This document shows, piece by piece, positions 21,089 through 33,539 of a stretch of 64,000 bases of DNA (its first letter is position 1; every line of letters begins with the position of its first letter). The notes below the pieces were generated by a model that was not told the DNA's origin, ran no database searches, and saw only the letters and a list, made by a program, of their open reading frames with translations. Location of the stretch: assembly GCF_040954645.1 (NCBI RefSeq), contig NC_092806.1, positions 27,057,644-27,121,643 of the forward strand. The letters are read 5' to 3'. This DNA comes from Diabrotica undecimpunctata. Taxonomy: Eukaryota > Arthropoda > Insecta > Coleoptera > Chrysomelidae. Both the position numbers and the translations under genes were made by a program.

Positions 21089-22405
21089 CAGTAAAACCTC
21101 CCTTAACCGAAACCTTTTTAACCGAAACATCGTTTAACCGAAACGGCTGACAGTTTCAATAATTTCGTCAATAAAAAGTAAATGTTTGTCGCAAAACATA
21201 AACAATTCCGTTAATTTCACTCACCAATTGATGTCTATGTGTGTTGGGAAATCACAAAAACCAAGAGCTCTAAAATATATTTCCGAAAAGGCATTTTAAG
21301 GTATAGAAGCCAAAAAAGTTCATGGATGAAAATGAATTCGTCTCAAGTGTAAAATCCTTTTTAAAATCAAAAAACCTTCTCATCAAAGCATTGTTGCTTG
21401 TTGACAATGCGTCCTTACCCTCAAAATCTACAAAATGGTGACAATTGTCAAATTTTTACCACCGAATGTCACAAGCTTAATCCAGCCGTTAGACCAATGA
21501 GTCATAGAGACATTCAAGAGACATTATAGAGAAGCATTCTTAAGACATCTGTTATTACAGGAGACGAATTAATCCAAAAGTGTTCATGAAATTCTCAAAT
21601 CTTTAACAATAAAACATTTTTATTGGTGAGCTGAGTCGTGGGCCAAGATCAAATCTTCAGCTTTGGAAAAATGCTGGAACAAACTTTTTGATAAGATTTT
21701 GATTGACGATCCTGAAGAAGAAAATGGTAAGAAAACGACAGAAGAAATTAAACCTTTCATTAAAAATTTGCCGGGACATGACGAAATTAACTAAGAAGAG
21801 ATACGTGACTGGTTAGCAGCTGATGACTCAGAACGTGAATTCATCGACCAGGACATCATTGATATGGTTCTTTATCAAGACAACCTGAGCATATCAGATG
21901 ACGAAGATGACGACCCAAGAGGCAACAGGCAGCACATGACCGTGGACGAGATTTTCAATGCTTTAGAGGAAAGAATTTTATACAGTAGGCCTAATTAGTT
22001 AGGGACACGACTAGATTCTTAATTTTTGTTGTCATTACATAAAGTTTTGTCCTTTTCAGATTGCTTTACGTTTCATCGAAGAATCGAATGAGGTAAACTC
22101 ATGACGTTCTGCAAATTAACGATGGAGGGAGAGAGAAACATCGTTGTCAAACGAAAACGCAAAAAAAAATAGCAGATTTCTTTAAAAAAGCTAAACTTTA
22201 AGCTTAAACTTGTTCATTTTCTTTAATTTTGTTACTTTATTTTGGATTTACTTATTAGAAAACATTACGAAATCAACTCATAGTATTTTTTAATACCAAT
22301 ACTTTGATCAAGAATATTATAAAAAACAATATTATTTTTAACCGAAATTCTTGTTATCCGAAACGGCCTCCCCCCCAATTATTTCGGTTAACGGAGGTTT
22401 TACTG
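21089..22405 (+). mobile_element. Tigger/pogo transposon, complete ends, dead transposase
   Basis: The terminal repeats are CAGTAAAACCTCCCTTAACC at 21089 and the complement of CAGTAAAACCTCCGTTAACC ending at 22405, with TA on both sides (21087-21088, 22406-22407). The inner parts of both ends repeat ACCGAAAC. Plus-strand fragments of a pogo transposase remain: ALLLVDNA (second catalytic Asp, near 21390), KFLPPNVTSLIQPLDQ (21450-21495), VIETFKRHYREAFLRHLL, then an acidic C-terminal stretch (IDDPEEENG; SISDDEDDD) and IADFFKKAKL just before the right repeat. Stops and frameshifts are frequent. The N-terminal DNA-binding part is missing, so the element has an internal deletion (1317 bases in total). 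Confidence 0.92.
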
Positions 22406-22409
22406 TATA

Positions 22410-23060
22410 TGCATAAATAAGCATTTGTTGTTAAGGATTTGCTTGTCATATATTTCATATTAAAAACAAATTTCACGATCATATCTTTCAAAGAATCTAA
22501 TTTTACTCAGGTGTTCGACAATCACGCAATTATGACATCGGAAAGTAAGGAAACCTATTTCCAACACACCTCATTCTCGTTAATTAAAATAAAATTTTAA
22601 TTTATATCTACTCGAGGCCATAAAAAATCTTGCGCAGTCAATTATTGGTCTCCGAAAAAACCGTAAAATGACTCTGTTGCTGTCACAGAAGCCATAAAAG
22701 TAGAAATTTTTTGGAAACGCGCGTATAAATCAAACCAATAAATTTAACCAGTTCTACACTCTCACGAATCGGTTTATGTCGAAAGCGGCTTTCGTCAAAT
22801 TGTTGACAGATCTGCAATTAACTATTTTGGAGTAGAGGTGGTTGGCGAAATTTAGAATATTTTGAAACGGATACCTTACAATCTGTTACTTCTTCTAGCT
22901 AAAATAAAGATACATATTTGCACTATAAATATATCCATTTCGGAATATAACCTAAGCCATTGAACTTATTGAACGAAAAAGTAGCAAGGCTGCCTGTATT
23001 TTTAAACTCAATCGAAACATGAAACCAAAATATTGTTCTGAAGCTATTTTCTTGTGGCAT
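22410..23060. other. unrecognised A+T-rich DNA
   Basis: No gene or repeat was recognised. Confidence 0.4.
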
Positions 23061-23065
23061 TTTAA

Positions 23066-23288
23066 ATTAATTACTATTTAAATGGGAATAAGCCACAATT
23101 AAAGATTAAAATATGTTTATTGATGTTTCAATTTCCACTTCGGAAGTCGTTCTCAAAATACAAACATTAGTAAATTAAATTTACTAATGTTTGTATTTTG
23201 AGAACGATTCCCGAAGTGGAAATTGAAACGTCAATAAACGTATTTTAACCTTTAATTGAGGCTTATTCCCATTTAAATAGTAATTAAT
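23066..23288. repeat. long near-perfect palindrome with GAAACGUC motif
   Basis: Arms 23066-23176 and 23178-23288 are reverse complements with only a few differences, with no real spacer (centre at AAATTAAATTT near 23177). Each arm carries, on opposite strands, TTTTGAGAACGA, a stem TTCCCGAAGTGGAA and TTGAAACGTCAATAAACG. The GAAACGUC part resembles the 3' core of a hammerhead, but the CUGANGA box is not present in normal form. The near-identity of the arms suggests a recent inversion-duplication or a foldback MITE. Such palindromes are also prone to assembly error. Confidence 0.9.
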
Positions 23289-23399
23289 GAAACCAAAAGA
23301 CAATGAAATAAAACACTAATTACAAAGATACGGCCTACAGCCGATATAATAAAACTATCCACCAACGGCTAGGAATGTTAAGATGCTAAGTATTTAGCA

Positions 23400-23625
23400 G
23401 ATAATTTTGAGTGTAGATGCCTCGACTTTACAGCAAAATACCATAATTATGGAAAATTTGTTATAGACTGACGAAATATAAGTGTCACAATAGAATATAT
23501 TCCAGGTCATCGCGAAGTACATTGCAATAAAAGAGCTGACGAATTGACCAGGAGATGATAAGCTACAAAATACCTCGGTCAAGATCCGGCCGATTTGAAG
23601 GAGTTGTAACGTGTCAAAAAAACCG
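23400..23625 (+). pseudogene. retrotransposon RNase H fragment
   Basis: Near 23490-23565 the plus strand reads VTIEYIPGHREVHCNKRADE followed by LTRR. This matches the last catalytic block of LINE-type RNase H (VTLxWVPGHxGVxGNxxADxLAR), including the His and Asp. The upstream half is too decayed to read with confidence, and no reverse transcriptase is adjacent. Confidence 0.6.
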
Positions 23626-23629
23626 GTTG

Positions 23630-25640
23630 TTTTAGCCTGTCCAATTTTCGTTATTTTCTTCTAAAACAAATAAATTTTATTTCGCGCTGTTATTTATTTT
23701 TATTGATATAAATATATTCTCATGAATATAATTCTTATCTATTTTGAATAACTTTTGTCCACCTCGCTGTTGTCCTTGGCTTTTGTTTGCAAATATACAA
23801 TATGTTTTCTCAAAAACGAACGGTACATTTAGATCTTTTATTGTTCAATAGACGGTCCGGCTGATAGATCTACGAATCCGTTAGATAAAGTTTATTTCCG
23901 ACCACCCTAATATTTTCTTCAAATATAGACCAAAATCCAAAGGTAAATGTTTTATTTAAATAGCGTCCTATAAATAGACCAACTCTAGCTATCCTTTTAA
24001 TTTTCCATTAGAAATGGAGTTGTGAAAATCCGTTGCGGAATAAGCTGCGGAATCGGCCGTTGCGGAATAAACTGCAACTTGTGTCATCACCACTCTTGGT
24101 TAAATTACCCAGTTAATTTGGTAAGTTAAAGTTCATTTATTTCTTAATATCTTCAGTCTTCATCATAAAAAAGTTGTCTACAAACTATAAAGGAAGAAGA
24201 AATCTCAAATAGTTACTCCAAAAATTGCACAAGTACTATATTATTTGAAAGCAAATTCGAATACAAAAAGGAACCGCATCGTAGAACATTATGCGAAATT
24301 TATGTCATATACAACAAATATAATTCAGCGGTAAATATGTTCAAGATAGCCTATTCTTAAGTCGTTTGTTATAAACGGATCGTAATGTTCTAGCTCAGGT
24401 TTCAGTGTTAACGACTACTCAGGTAACTGGGACAGACGACGTTACGTGCCTTCCAAAGCACGGTAGCGGCTCAGTTAAATTAAAAATTAAAAAATTTCTT
24501 CTACTGAGCTAGGGCCTTCAACCAACATAGCGTTGATGACTCCCAGTCTCCAATAGCAGCGACACTCATCCATAATTTTCGAACTGAAGCAGATTTATAT
24601 ACCTTGGATCAGTTTCATTTTTTATGTATAAATAATAAGACTATTACTGATTTTTTTTATCACACAACTAATTGATCTTAGAGAATAGATTAGATGATAC
24701 TGATATAATAAAACAAAACAAAAAATACGACGATATTATATTACATTATAATACCGATATTACGTATCAGATAATGTTATTTTGTTTAATCTTCTTGGAA
24801 CGACTATTTCCACGAACCAATTTAAAAAAAAATCTAACATCTCTAATTTCTAGACATCCTACAATTACATCCAATTATATTTACACTTACTTATATGGAT
24901 GTCCGGACCGGTCAAAATCTGATATGAGAAATATGGTGCTAATGATAATGATGACTACGATATTACAGATGTCAATCATGTAAAAGTTTATCTATTTTCA
25001 GAAGAAAGTTTGGTGAAGGTGAAAGCACTTCATAATTGTTGATGTTTAAAAATGAAGCACTAATTAGGTATCTAACTATTATTAGCAACATTTTTGGTAG
25101 TACACAGTATTTAAAGCAATTAATCAACTCGAAAGGGAAATGAACTAGTTAATATTTCTCACAATAAAACAATCATCTGGTGTATGTATATATCTGCTAT
25201 TTTCACCCGGAAGTATTACTAAACAAATAGATCGTGTTGTATTTAGTTAAATCACACAAGTAAGAAAATATATTGGCAGTTATTGTGAATTAATTTCAAC
25301 TGGACAAATGCGGGACGTAAGCCAAAAAAATGCCATTCTAGCTCATGATATCAACTTCAGCTAACAAAGAACTGAGTGGTTAGTAAATTCCCTTCAAAGT
25401 TGACCATTATTTCTAAGAGAGTTTTTTTGGTACTCTTAGATGCCGTCCTTGCGCGGACGGGCTAAAACCTCTTAGATGGCATTCAGCACCACAAAAGTAG
25501 AGCAAGGTGGTTGAAATTTTCCAGATCGGTAATTGTGATTTTGTGACTAGTCTTGTTAATACATTGAATAAAATATGAAATTTATTTCTAAACTTTAATA
25601 AGAAACTAAATGGACAAATTATTGCTAATGTGATTTAATT
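23630..25640. other. unrecognised A+T-rich DNA
   Basis: The longest frame (24672-24983, 103 codons) has no recognised motif and a composition expected of chance in A+T-rich DNA. A small hairpin with GCCGTCCTTGCGCGGACGGGC lies at 25442-25462. Confidence 0.4.
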
Positions 25641-25649
25641 TCTGCAGCG

Positions 25650-26720
25650 TGAAGCAGAGAGTAGAATCAGTTATCTAGTTAAAAAAAAAAGAAGAACGTG
25701 TAGCTGGTGCAACTGAGATAAAATTGCGAACTGTTTAGAAATGAGAAGAATTAAAGATGGTGACCAAGGAGAATTTTCTTTGCCAGCAAGAGACCAAGAC
25801 CAAGAAAGGCCAACAAAAGCAAGTGCTAGCTTTAAACAAAATTCATCACAGAAAATATTTATAATGGAAAACGTGAAAGTTTGCGTGAGATAATAAAAAT
25901 GGAATATCGTTGGAGAAAAACAAGAACTAAAGAAAACTTTTCGTAGAGGAACCCGTCATTTAAAAAAAAAGTTATTTTGCGAAGTATAAAACTTTATAGT
26001 TTTCATGGATGAAACATATATCCACTTTTTCCACGCGCATTTAATTGTGCAGTGACCATTCCAACCAAAGACTTTTTCAACCTGTTTCCAAAGAACAAAT
26101 GCTTAGAATTGTTAACGCTGGCAATGAAAATGTCTATTCTGAATGCTTGTTTAAGAATTTAATCAAAATCTAAAAAAAGTGACCATCGTGATGACATGAA
26201 CTTTGAAAATTATAAAAAATGGCTACAAGAAAAACTGATTCTGAATAATGCACAACATACAAATTAAAAAAAATGCCGCCAAAACTTCACTATAACAAGT
26301 GCACGAAAATGAGACATCAAGGAATACTTACTAAAAATATTTCTTTTGATGACGCAATAATAAAAGCCAAATTATATGGTGTCTAAAACTAGGAAACCAA
26401 GATATCAAAATTTTGCGAATAATAAAATACTTAGAAAGGTCATGTAGCGTTGCTACTTTCTCCAAATCATCCGGATTCGAACCCTATTGAATCCTTTTAT
26501 AGCGGAAAAGTTGTGCGACAAGTTCTTTGAAACATTTCCCGCGAGTGAATGTAAATTGCGATGTCAGCATTCCATTGAAGATTTTTTTATGGAACAGGAA
26601 CCATTGTTGGATACTAAAGAGAATTCATTAAAAAATTTGCAAGAAAATAGTGATGAAAGTCTGATACTTCAAGTAATATTTTCAGTATTGGAACTTTGTA
26701 GGAATTCATCATCGAATTAA
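25650..26720 (+). pseudogene. IS630/Tc1-like DDE transposase relic
   Basis: The frames in order give GATEIKLRTV and RRIKDGDQGEFSLPARD (linker), VFMDETYIH with the first catalytic Asp (about 26000-26026), DHRDDMNFENYKKWLQEKLI (26185-26240) and LLSPNHPDSNPIE (26452-26490). In insect IS630/Tc1-related transposases the blocks are xxxMDETxxH, DYHDEMNFENYxKWLxEKLI and LPPYHPDLNPIE. The second catalytic Asp block (DNAPYH) is degraded. The last frame (26487-26720) is acidic and follows the DDE domain. Many stops make it dead. It could be the missing DDE half of the family whose N-terminus is at 20284, but that is unproven. Confidence 0.7.
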
Positions 26721-26849
26721 TTTTTTTGCGTGCTGTTTGTTTTTCGATTTTTGAAAAAAAAAATGACAAAAAATGTGCACGAATTAGACTTCATTTGGGA
26801 GAAGAATTATAGAATATTACGTGCCTATAGGAAAAGAGGAAACAAAATA

Positions 26850-27010
26850 AGGGAGCACTAATATTTTTTGTGGATGAAACATGGATTAGAGGACATTTTA
26901 TAAGAAACATTTGGCAAAATAAACAAGTTACAATTTACAAATGCTCATCAGGCGTTTACTATAAGTTAGCATACTGGATTAAAACTTGGAAAGAGAAAAA
27001 TATACACAGT
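26850..27010 (+). pseudogene. second DDE transposase fragment
   Basis: The plus strand reads LIFFVDETWIRGHFIRNIWQ and VTIYKCSSGVYYKLAYWIKT. The VDETW(x)xxH core is the first catalytic block of the same transposase type as at 26000, so this is a second, very short copy placed directly downstream. Confidence 0.55.
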
Positions 27011-27014
27011 TGAT

Positions 27015-28160
27015 TCAACATGTTCATCAACATATTTTTAATTGATTAGTAACATCCTTTTTAATTTTTCCTTTACTTGTTAACACCTCAATTAAAAGCT
27101 TATGAAAACAATTCTACAATCCATATTTGTTTTTACACAGCTCGTATGTTTCCATAATAATTTAACGATTAATATGCCGAGGGAAATCGGCTTTTACGAC
27201 AGTTTTTGTTTACGTAACAGGCCCTGTCAATCAAAACAACCAATTAGACATTTCTCAGGCACCTTATACGAAAGTTCTTTGAATAAACATACAGAGGTGA
27301 GTTGTTCAACGAAACCAACCATATACGAAAAGAAGAGCGTGCTCTATAAATAGAACACATCAGCATGTTGACTGGAATCGGTAAACACAATAAAAACGAC
27401 GTTTGAAATATTTTATTGCTCGTACCAGTTTGTGGGCGTGTTGGAGCACATGTTTTGGGATTTTGTGTTTATAAATACAAAATTGTTTCCCACTAAACTT
27501 CACTTTTGTTGCATTTTGCTAGCAACATTGTAATTTATTTTTTTTAAGGAAGTATAAGTACTTTAAGAAGTATACTAACAGTTAAAAAGACTTGACAGTT
27601 AAAACTCGGCATGTGTTAATTCTCGGATCACAAAAACGACACAGGATGATCCAACGAATATTACAAAGAGTATAAATAGAGAACAATGGACCAAAGAATG
27701 TCTTTGAAGATGCTGCCAATTAACAATAATAGAGAGAAAAGGAACTGAAGAATTAAGACAAAGAAAATCGTTAGAAAAAGGATTATTATCATAGATATAA
27801 GAGATACGGTACCCATATATAAGTAGACTACAGTCAGTGACAGCAGGTGAATAAAAAAAATTACATACTTTAGTCCCATAAGTTGAAGGAAGAGAGGTAG
27901 ACTTAGATCTCGAAGAAACAAAGTAACCCAATGTAATAACTCAGGGTTTTAGACAATAATATAAATCAGACTAAATAGAGATTTGATACTTTTCTGAGGT
28001 GTGTTAGAACGCAATGGTAGGAATCATCATAGCCTTGCATATAATGATCTATTCTCAGTTGATTTTATCAATTCAACATGCGCCATGCAGAATATGTGAA
28101 CGTTATAAATAAATACAATAAAAATTTTAAACAAGAACCATGTATTCGTAATTAATAACG
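27015..28160. other. unrecognised DNA
   Basis: A frame at 27102-27353 (83 codons) starts with a hydrophobic stretch and holds several cysteines, but it has no recognised relative and no transcription evidence. Near 27680-27730 the plus strand reads QWTKECL, weakly similar to the N-terminus of pogo-type transposases. Confidence 0.3.
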
Positions 28161-28169
28161 AAAATCAAT

Positions 28170-29600
28170 GTACTTATATGCTACAAAATTCTCAAAAAAT
28201 ATGGCCAGGAGAGGACAGAATACCGAACGAACTCCTAAAGTACGGAGGACCAGATCTGACCAAACAACTACTAAAACTAATCCAAAAAATAATAGAACAA
28301 AACAGAATTCCTCAAGAATGGAGATCAAGCATCCTAATACCGCTCTTTAAAAAGGGTAACCGATCATCGGACCCGGAAAATTACAGAGGAATTAATTTAT
28401 TAAACAACACTAAAATTAACAACCAAAGTGATAACAAATAAACTTAATGAAATTACACTAGCAGAAGAATAACAAGGTTTCAGGTCGGAAAGATCATGCA
28501 CCGACGCTATATTTATAATGAGGCAAGTGCAAAAGAAATCATTAGAATACAACAAACCGGCTTATTTATGTTTTGTGGACCTTAAGAAGGCATTTGAACG
28601 GGTCAAATTAAAGGACGTTATCAACTTATTGTAAGTAAGAGAGATACTTCTAGGAATAATCAAAACTATCAAAAATATCTACTACAACAACACAATGAAA
28701 GTAAAAGCAGCAGAAGAACTAACCGACTCTATTGAAGCTGGCGATAAGATAAGACAGGGATATTTTCTGAGTCCTCTATTGTTCAACCTGATTATGGATG
28801 AAACAAGAAAAAAAATAAGAACTAAAAAAGGATACCAAATGGGAGAAAAACAACTTAAAATAATCTGCTATGCAGACGACGCAATACTACTCTCTCAAAG
28901 TAAAGACGATTTACAACGTATGCTGCACCAATTTAATATAACCGCCAGAAAATTTAACATGTTAATTTCCCCAAAAAAGACAAAATGCATGGTTACAACA
29001 GCAAATTTACTAAGATGTAAATTGGAGCTGGAAGGTCAGATAATAGAACAAGTGATGGAGTTTAAATATCTAGGCATCACATTATCTAGCTACGGAAAGC
29101 TCGAAACAGAAGTGGAAGATCAAGTGAATAGAGCAAACAGAGCCGCAGGCTGCATGAATGAAACAATATGGAGAAATAAAAATATCGGGAAAGACTTGAA
29201 AGGCAGAATTTACAAAACAGTCATCAGACCAATGCCATACGCGGCAAAAACACGACCTGACACAGAGAGGACAAAAAGGATGTTAGAAAAAGCAGAGATG
29301 AAAAATTGATGGCATGACACTATGGGACAGAGCTAGAAGTACAAATATACGACGTAGATGCAAGGTGGAGAACATCAAGAACTGGGTAAGAAATAGAAGA
29401 GTAGAATGGAACCGTCATCAAATAGAGTAGTAAAGACGGTAAGAGACTTTTCCCCAATCAGGAAGACGATCAGTAAGAAGACCACGAAAACGATGGAACG
29501 ACAACTTACTGGAGGCACATTGAAAAACAGACAGTCATGTCTACCTAAAAAGAGGAATAAGCAGAAGAAAAAATATGGCCGATTGACATGTAATCTGTAA
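28170..29600 (+). pseudogene. RTE-like LINE reverse transcriptase (CYADDAILLSQS family)
   Basis: The frames 28178-28441 and 28695-29309 with the sequence between them form one reverse transcriptase. It reads GEDRIPNELLKYGGPDLTKQ, IPQEWRSSILIPLFKKGNRS, ENYRGINLLN, CTDAIFIMRQ, CFVDLKKAFERVKLKDVI, LSPLLFNLIMDE, then the catalytic ICYADDAILLSQSKDDLQRM (28863-28922), FKYLGITLSSYG and GRIYKTVIRP. Both Asp of YADD are present. Beyond 29309 a frame change leads to a C-terminal part with RRVEWNRH and RRPRKRWNDN. Only a few stops and frameshifts exist, so this is one of the younger relics. The endonuclease is missing. It is a different family from 7470 and 31075. Confidence 0.85.
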
Positions 29601-29809
29601 TTACTTCAAGCGACCAAACAAGACAATCGACTCAAAATTAATTACCTTGATTCCAAATAGTGACCTTGACCGGTCCAAAAGTTCTTCGATTAGTAAAACT
29701 TAAAAAAAGCCTTATGGCTAAGCAAGTCATTATTCACTTTAGACACTTTTAACGTAACACTGTAAAAGTCATCTTAAAACGGAACATGAGTGGTGGGGCT
29801 AGGGAAGGA

Positions 29810-29930
29810 AGTTGTACTACGATTGAATATGTATGAAAAAGAAACTGGAGAAAATGGATAATTTTCTATTTGGCTGCTTCATTGACTATACTAACGCCTT
29901 TGACTATGTTAAGTATTGACCAGGAAGCTA
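29810..29930 (+). pseudogene. tiny reverse transcriptase fragment
   Basis: Near 29868-29910 the plus strand reads GCFIDYTNAFDYVK, matching the FxDYxKAFDxV block of RTE-like reverse transcriptases. Flanks are not recognisable. Confidence 0.5.
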
Positions 29931-29939
29931 TTATTATTA

Positions 29940-31070
29940 TAAGCGAGATAATCAGTGAATAACGTTTTTTAAATGCAACTACACTTTCGAAGTATCTACG
30001 ATGTCCACATGTCTTAAGAGGAAGACGAAGAGAAGAGAAATCCGAAATATATTGCGAAAAGGGAGTGCAGAAATAATATTAAACAAAACAGATTAATACC
30101 AACAAATCTTCTTTTCACCAATTGTGTACCTTCTTATTTCTATTTATTTATAGAAACCTTGTACAAAAACGAAATATTTTCAACAAATCAATGACATCTG
30201 ATTAACTAAATTTACGCAAAATATCCTCAACGTGGGCAATCGAATCGTACACAAATTAGTTATGCAAACGGCTGTTTCAGTATAAATTAGAAACCAGTTA
30301 ATTAAGGTGATACATTAGGGACCGTTACATTTTATTGCCATTCAATTCTATTAACTCAGGTCAAAGAAACAATAACATTCTGAAAATGGCTTACTTCAGC
30401 TGTTCTAGAGCAAAAGTGGGCACAGAAAAAATTCGTAGCAATCTACAACAAACAAAACCGATAAATATTTAAATAATAGATGCGGGCAAAGTTACTTTCA
30501 TTCTGTCACCAGAAGAGACATTAACATAGACAAACATTGACTTTCTTCGATATACAGGACAGTTACTTCAAATACCTGCTTTGTCGCTTTTAGATTTAGT
30601 ATTGAAAATTTCAGGTCGTATGCGATGCATAGCAGTGACGGAGAAATATCCTAGTTCTCAACAAAATTATTCGTTTGTAGAAACATAAAACTTAAAAGTA
30701 GACGTAAATAGTTTTATGTGGGTTTCAACAATTTACAAATTATACTTACTATTTTACTTATGACAGGCATACAGATCATTAATTTAGATTTAGATTATTA
30801 AAACGAACACAAAAAAGTTATAAACGAACTGAATCTCGAGTTTAAAAGTTATAAACTTTAAATAAGTGGTTATAGAAGAAATATATGTAGGCGGTAATGC
30901 ACATAATATGTTCAATAGGCAGTCAAAATACTGAACTGAATGAGGATCGTAATACTCCTTAAACCAACCGGAATCACCAACTGCGACATCTAACTTTATG
31001 GGTCAGATTAAAGAAGCAATTTAAAATTATTTTAGCAACAGTATTAGTTTGTATGTTTGAAAGTGATGAG
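29940..31070. other. unrecognised A+T-rich DNA
   Basis: No gene was seen. Some stretches may be LINE debris but cannot be aligned by eye. Confidence 0.4.
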
Positions 31071-31074
31071 CGAG

Positions 31075-33000
31075 TGAGTTTCTCAATCAACACCAACCGG
31101 TGATAGTGGATACGCAGATAAAGGTGAGACCGAGAGGAAAGCAAGTAGAACACCAAAAAGTAAAGTGGTGGAAGTTAAAGGATTTAGCAAGAGTCTTTAA
31201 GAGTGCTGGAAGAGTTTGAGGAAAAAGATACGGTGACTGGTGAGAAGCAAACAGTAAAGTTGTGGTGCGAGTGAGAGAAAAAGTGATAGGAAAAACATCT
31301 GTGGGCCTCCTAGAGACATATAAACTTAATAGTGGAGCAATGAAATGGTTGAAACAGAAGGTTAGACTGAAGAAAGAGGCTAGAAAAAGGTCTAAAAGAG
31401 AGGAAGATAAGGATATATACAAGGTAGCAAAGAGGGAAACAAAGCGCGCTGTAGTTACGACTAAGGAAAGATCGTCTGCACATCTTTATGAAGAGTTGGA
31501 AACACTCGAGAATGAAAAGGTTATACAGTATTGCTAAAGCAAGGGGCAAGTCATCAAACGACTTGATCCACGTGTGGCAGATTAAGAGTGCGGATGGAAG
31601 AGTGTTGTGTTACTGTTGTGTAATAAAGCAAAGATTATATTACTTCAGATATTACTTCAGAAAGTTGCTTAATGAAAAACACCAGAGGAGAGACAGAGGA
31701 CGCGGGATCCCAAATGAGAATGCAATACCGGGGATAGCGAAAGATGAAGTTGTCGAAGCATTAAATAAGACGAAGAATGGTAAGGCAGTAGGACCTGATG
31801 GAATAATGGTGGAGGTTTGGAAGGCTCTACGGAAGAAATGGGTTGATATTTTGTGGCAAATGATGAGTATGATGCTCAATGCATGAAGAGATAGTATGAT
31901 GGTATCATTGTATAATGAAAAAGGCGACATTCAAGAATGTAAGAACTATAGAGGGATAAAGTTAATGTCGCACACAAGGAAAATTTGGGAGAGAACTGTA
32001 GAGCGAAGGTTAAGGAGAGAGACATGGGTAGGAAAAGAACAGTTTGGGTTTATGCCAGGAAAGAGGACAACGGATACTTTGTTTGCTTTGATCTTAAGAA
32101 GGGTCGCAAACACGAACTATGGATATGTATGAGAGAGAAATGGGTTCCTGATAAGTACGTAAGGCTCGTGAAGGATATGTATGAGGTAGAGTACCCCAAA
32201 GTAAGGACTTCTGTCTTATTGACCAAAAGTTTTTCAGTGACAATTGGTTTGTATCAAGGCTCTTCACTGAGTCCCTACCTGTTTAATCTTATTATGGATG
32301 TTCTGACACAGAAAGTAAGGGAGAGGGCTCCTTGTCAATGCTCTTTGCTGATGATATCGTGTTAAGTGTTAACAGAGGAAGGAAAAGAAATATTGGAGGA
32401 GAAGTTTGAGTGCTGGAGAAGGGCGAATGAAGAGGCTTAGAGTAAGCAGGTCGAAAATGGAGTATATGTGGTTGGGTAGAAGAGGAATTAACATAGAATG
32501 GCTTGGAGAAAACCTGGGACGAGTAGGAGAATTTAAAGACCTTGGCTCCTACATAACAGAAAATGGGATACTAGATCTAGAAATTGCCCACAGGATCTAG
32601 GTTGGTTGGTTTAACTGGAAGCGAATGAGCGGGGTACTGTGTGATCGAAAAATCGGGAAAGCGCTGAAAGGAAAGATATACAAGAGTGTGGTGAAACCTT
32701 CGTTGGTGTACAGCAGTGAAGTGTGGCCTATAAAGAAGAGCTGAAATTAAAATTACGATGGACGTTGGGTAAGACTAAAAGAGACAGAATCAGAAACGAC
32801 TTGATTGGGGAAAGAGCCGGGGTGACTACAGTCTCAAAAAAGATTCAAGTACAAAGACTGCAATGATTTGGTCATATCAGATGTAGAGATGAAAACTATG
32901 TGAGACGAAGGAAAGGAAAAACTGAGGAAGAAGATTAGTTTAGATAAATTAGTAAATATAGAAGTCAAAACGTGGCTGGGAAGAGCAAACAAGAAATAGA
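31075..33000 (+). pseudogene. RTE-type LINE ORF2 (better copy of the family at 40-1230)
   Basis: In order: linker with SGAMKWLKQKVRLKKEARKR, RETKRAVVTTKERSSAHLYE and YSIAKARGKSSNDLIHVWQI (31320-31595); KTKNGKAVGPDGIMVEVWKA (31767-31830); GDIQECKNYRGIKLMSHTRK and GKEQFGFMPGKRTTDTLFAL (31925-32090); WVPDKYVRLVKDMYEVEYPK and SLSPYLFNLIMDVL (32140-32300); catalytic LFADDIV near 32340-32361; GEFKDLGSYITENG (32528-32570); and KKIQVQRLQWF-type C-terminus (32838-32870). The YRGIKL-SHT and QGSxLSPYLFxLxMDVL blocks are typical of RTE. Frameshifts occur near 31520, 31885, 32100 and 32340. The endonuclease is absent. Comparison with 40-1230 shows two copies of one family about 31 kb apart in the same orientation. 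Confidence 0.88.
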
Positions 33001-33009
33001 AATGGAAAC

Positions 33010-33450
33010 AGTCTAAGGATGAGTGTGGAAAACAAAGTGACAATACCAGACGATAAAGAAATCATAATAAACAACAAGAAATTGGAAAATATGACCGAAT
33101 ACGTTTATTTCAGGCAAACAATAACAATGAGAAGTGAAAACAAAAATATCGAAGTAGATAGGAGTAAAATTGGGGGGTGTACCCTTTGGTAAACTGAAAT
33201 ACATCCTATTAAATAAGAAAATTCCGCAACATTTGAGAACAAGACTGTCCAATCACATGTGCTGACACAGGGAACGCAAACCTGGACACTAGCAAAACAA
33301 ATAGTAAACAAAATGGAAGTTGTCCAAAGATCAATGGAGAGAAATATGGTTACCTGCTCTGAGATATAGAATTATAAATGAACTAGACATTTTGAATGAC
33401 AAGACGTCTAAAAGAAAAGAAGTAATATAATTTCTCTTTATAGAAATATA
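33010..33450 (+). pseudogene. LINE C-terminal fragment (MERSM family)
   Basis: The plus strand reads ENMTEYVYFRQTITMRSENK, then TQTWTLAKQIVNKMEVVQRS and MERNMV. The same block (QxVxNKxxVxQRAMERSMLG) is encoded on the minus strand at 44691-45259. The YLGQ-type block, TYGAQTWTL and QRxMER follow reverse transcriptase in RTE-like insect LINEs. The catalytic region is missing and frames are broken near 33170 and 33230. Confidence 0.65.
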
Positions 33451-33539
33451 TAATACACACGATTTTTTTAGCTAATAGCTTATTAAAAAAAAACAAAACC
33501 CGCCTATGCACCATTAACAACTTAAAGCTTTACCGTAAG

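Noticed and set aside
24672..24983. 103-codon open frame as a host gene
   Set aside because: No recognisable motif, A+T-driven residues (I, N, K, Y) and no supporting splice or promoter evidence.
27102..27353. Small secreted cysteine-containing protein
   Set aside because: The hydrophobic start and few cysteines are weak evidence; no relative, intron signal or expression evidence can be seen.
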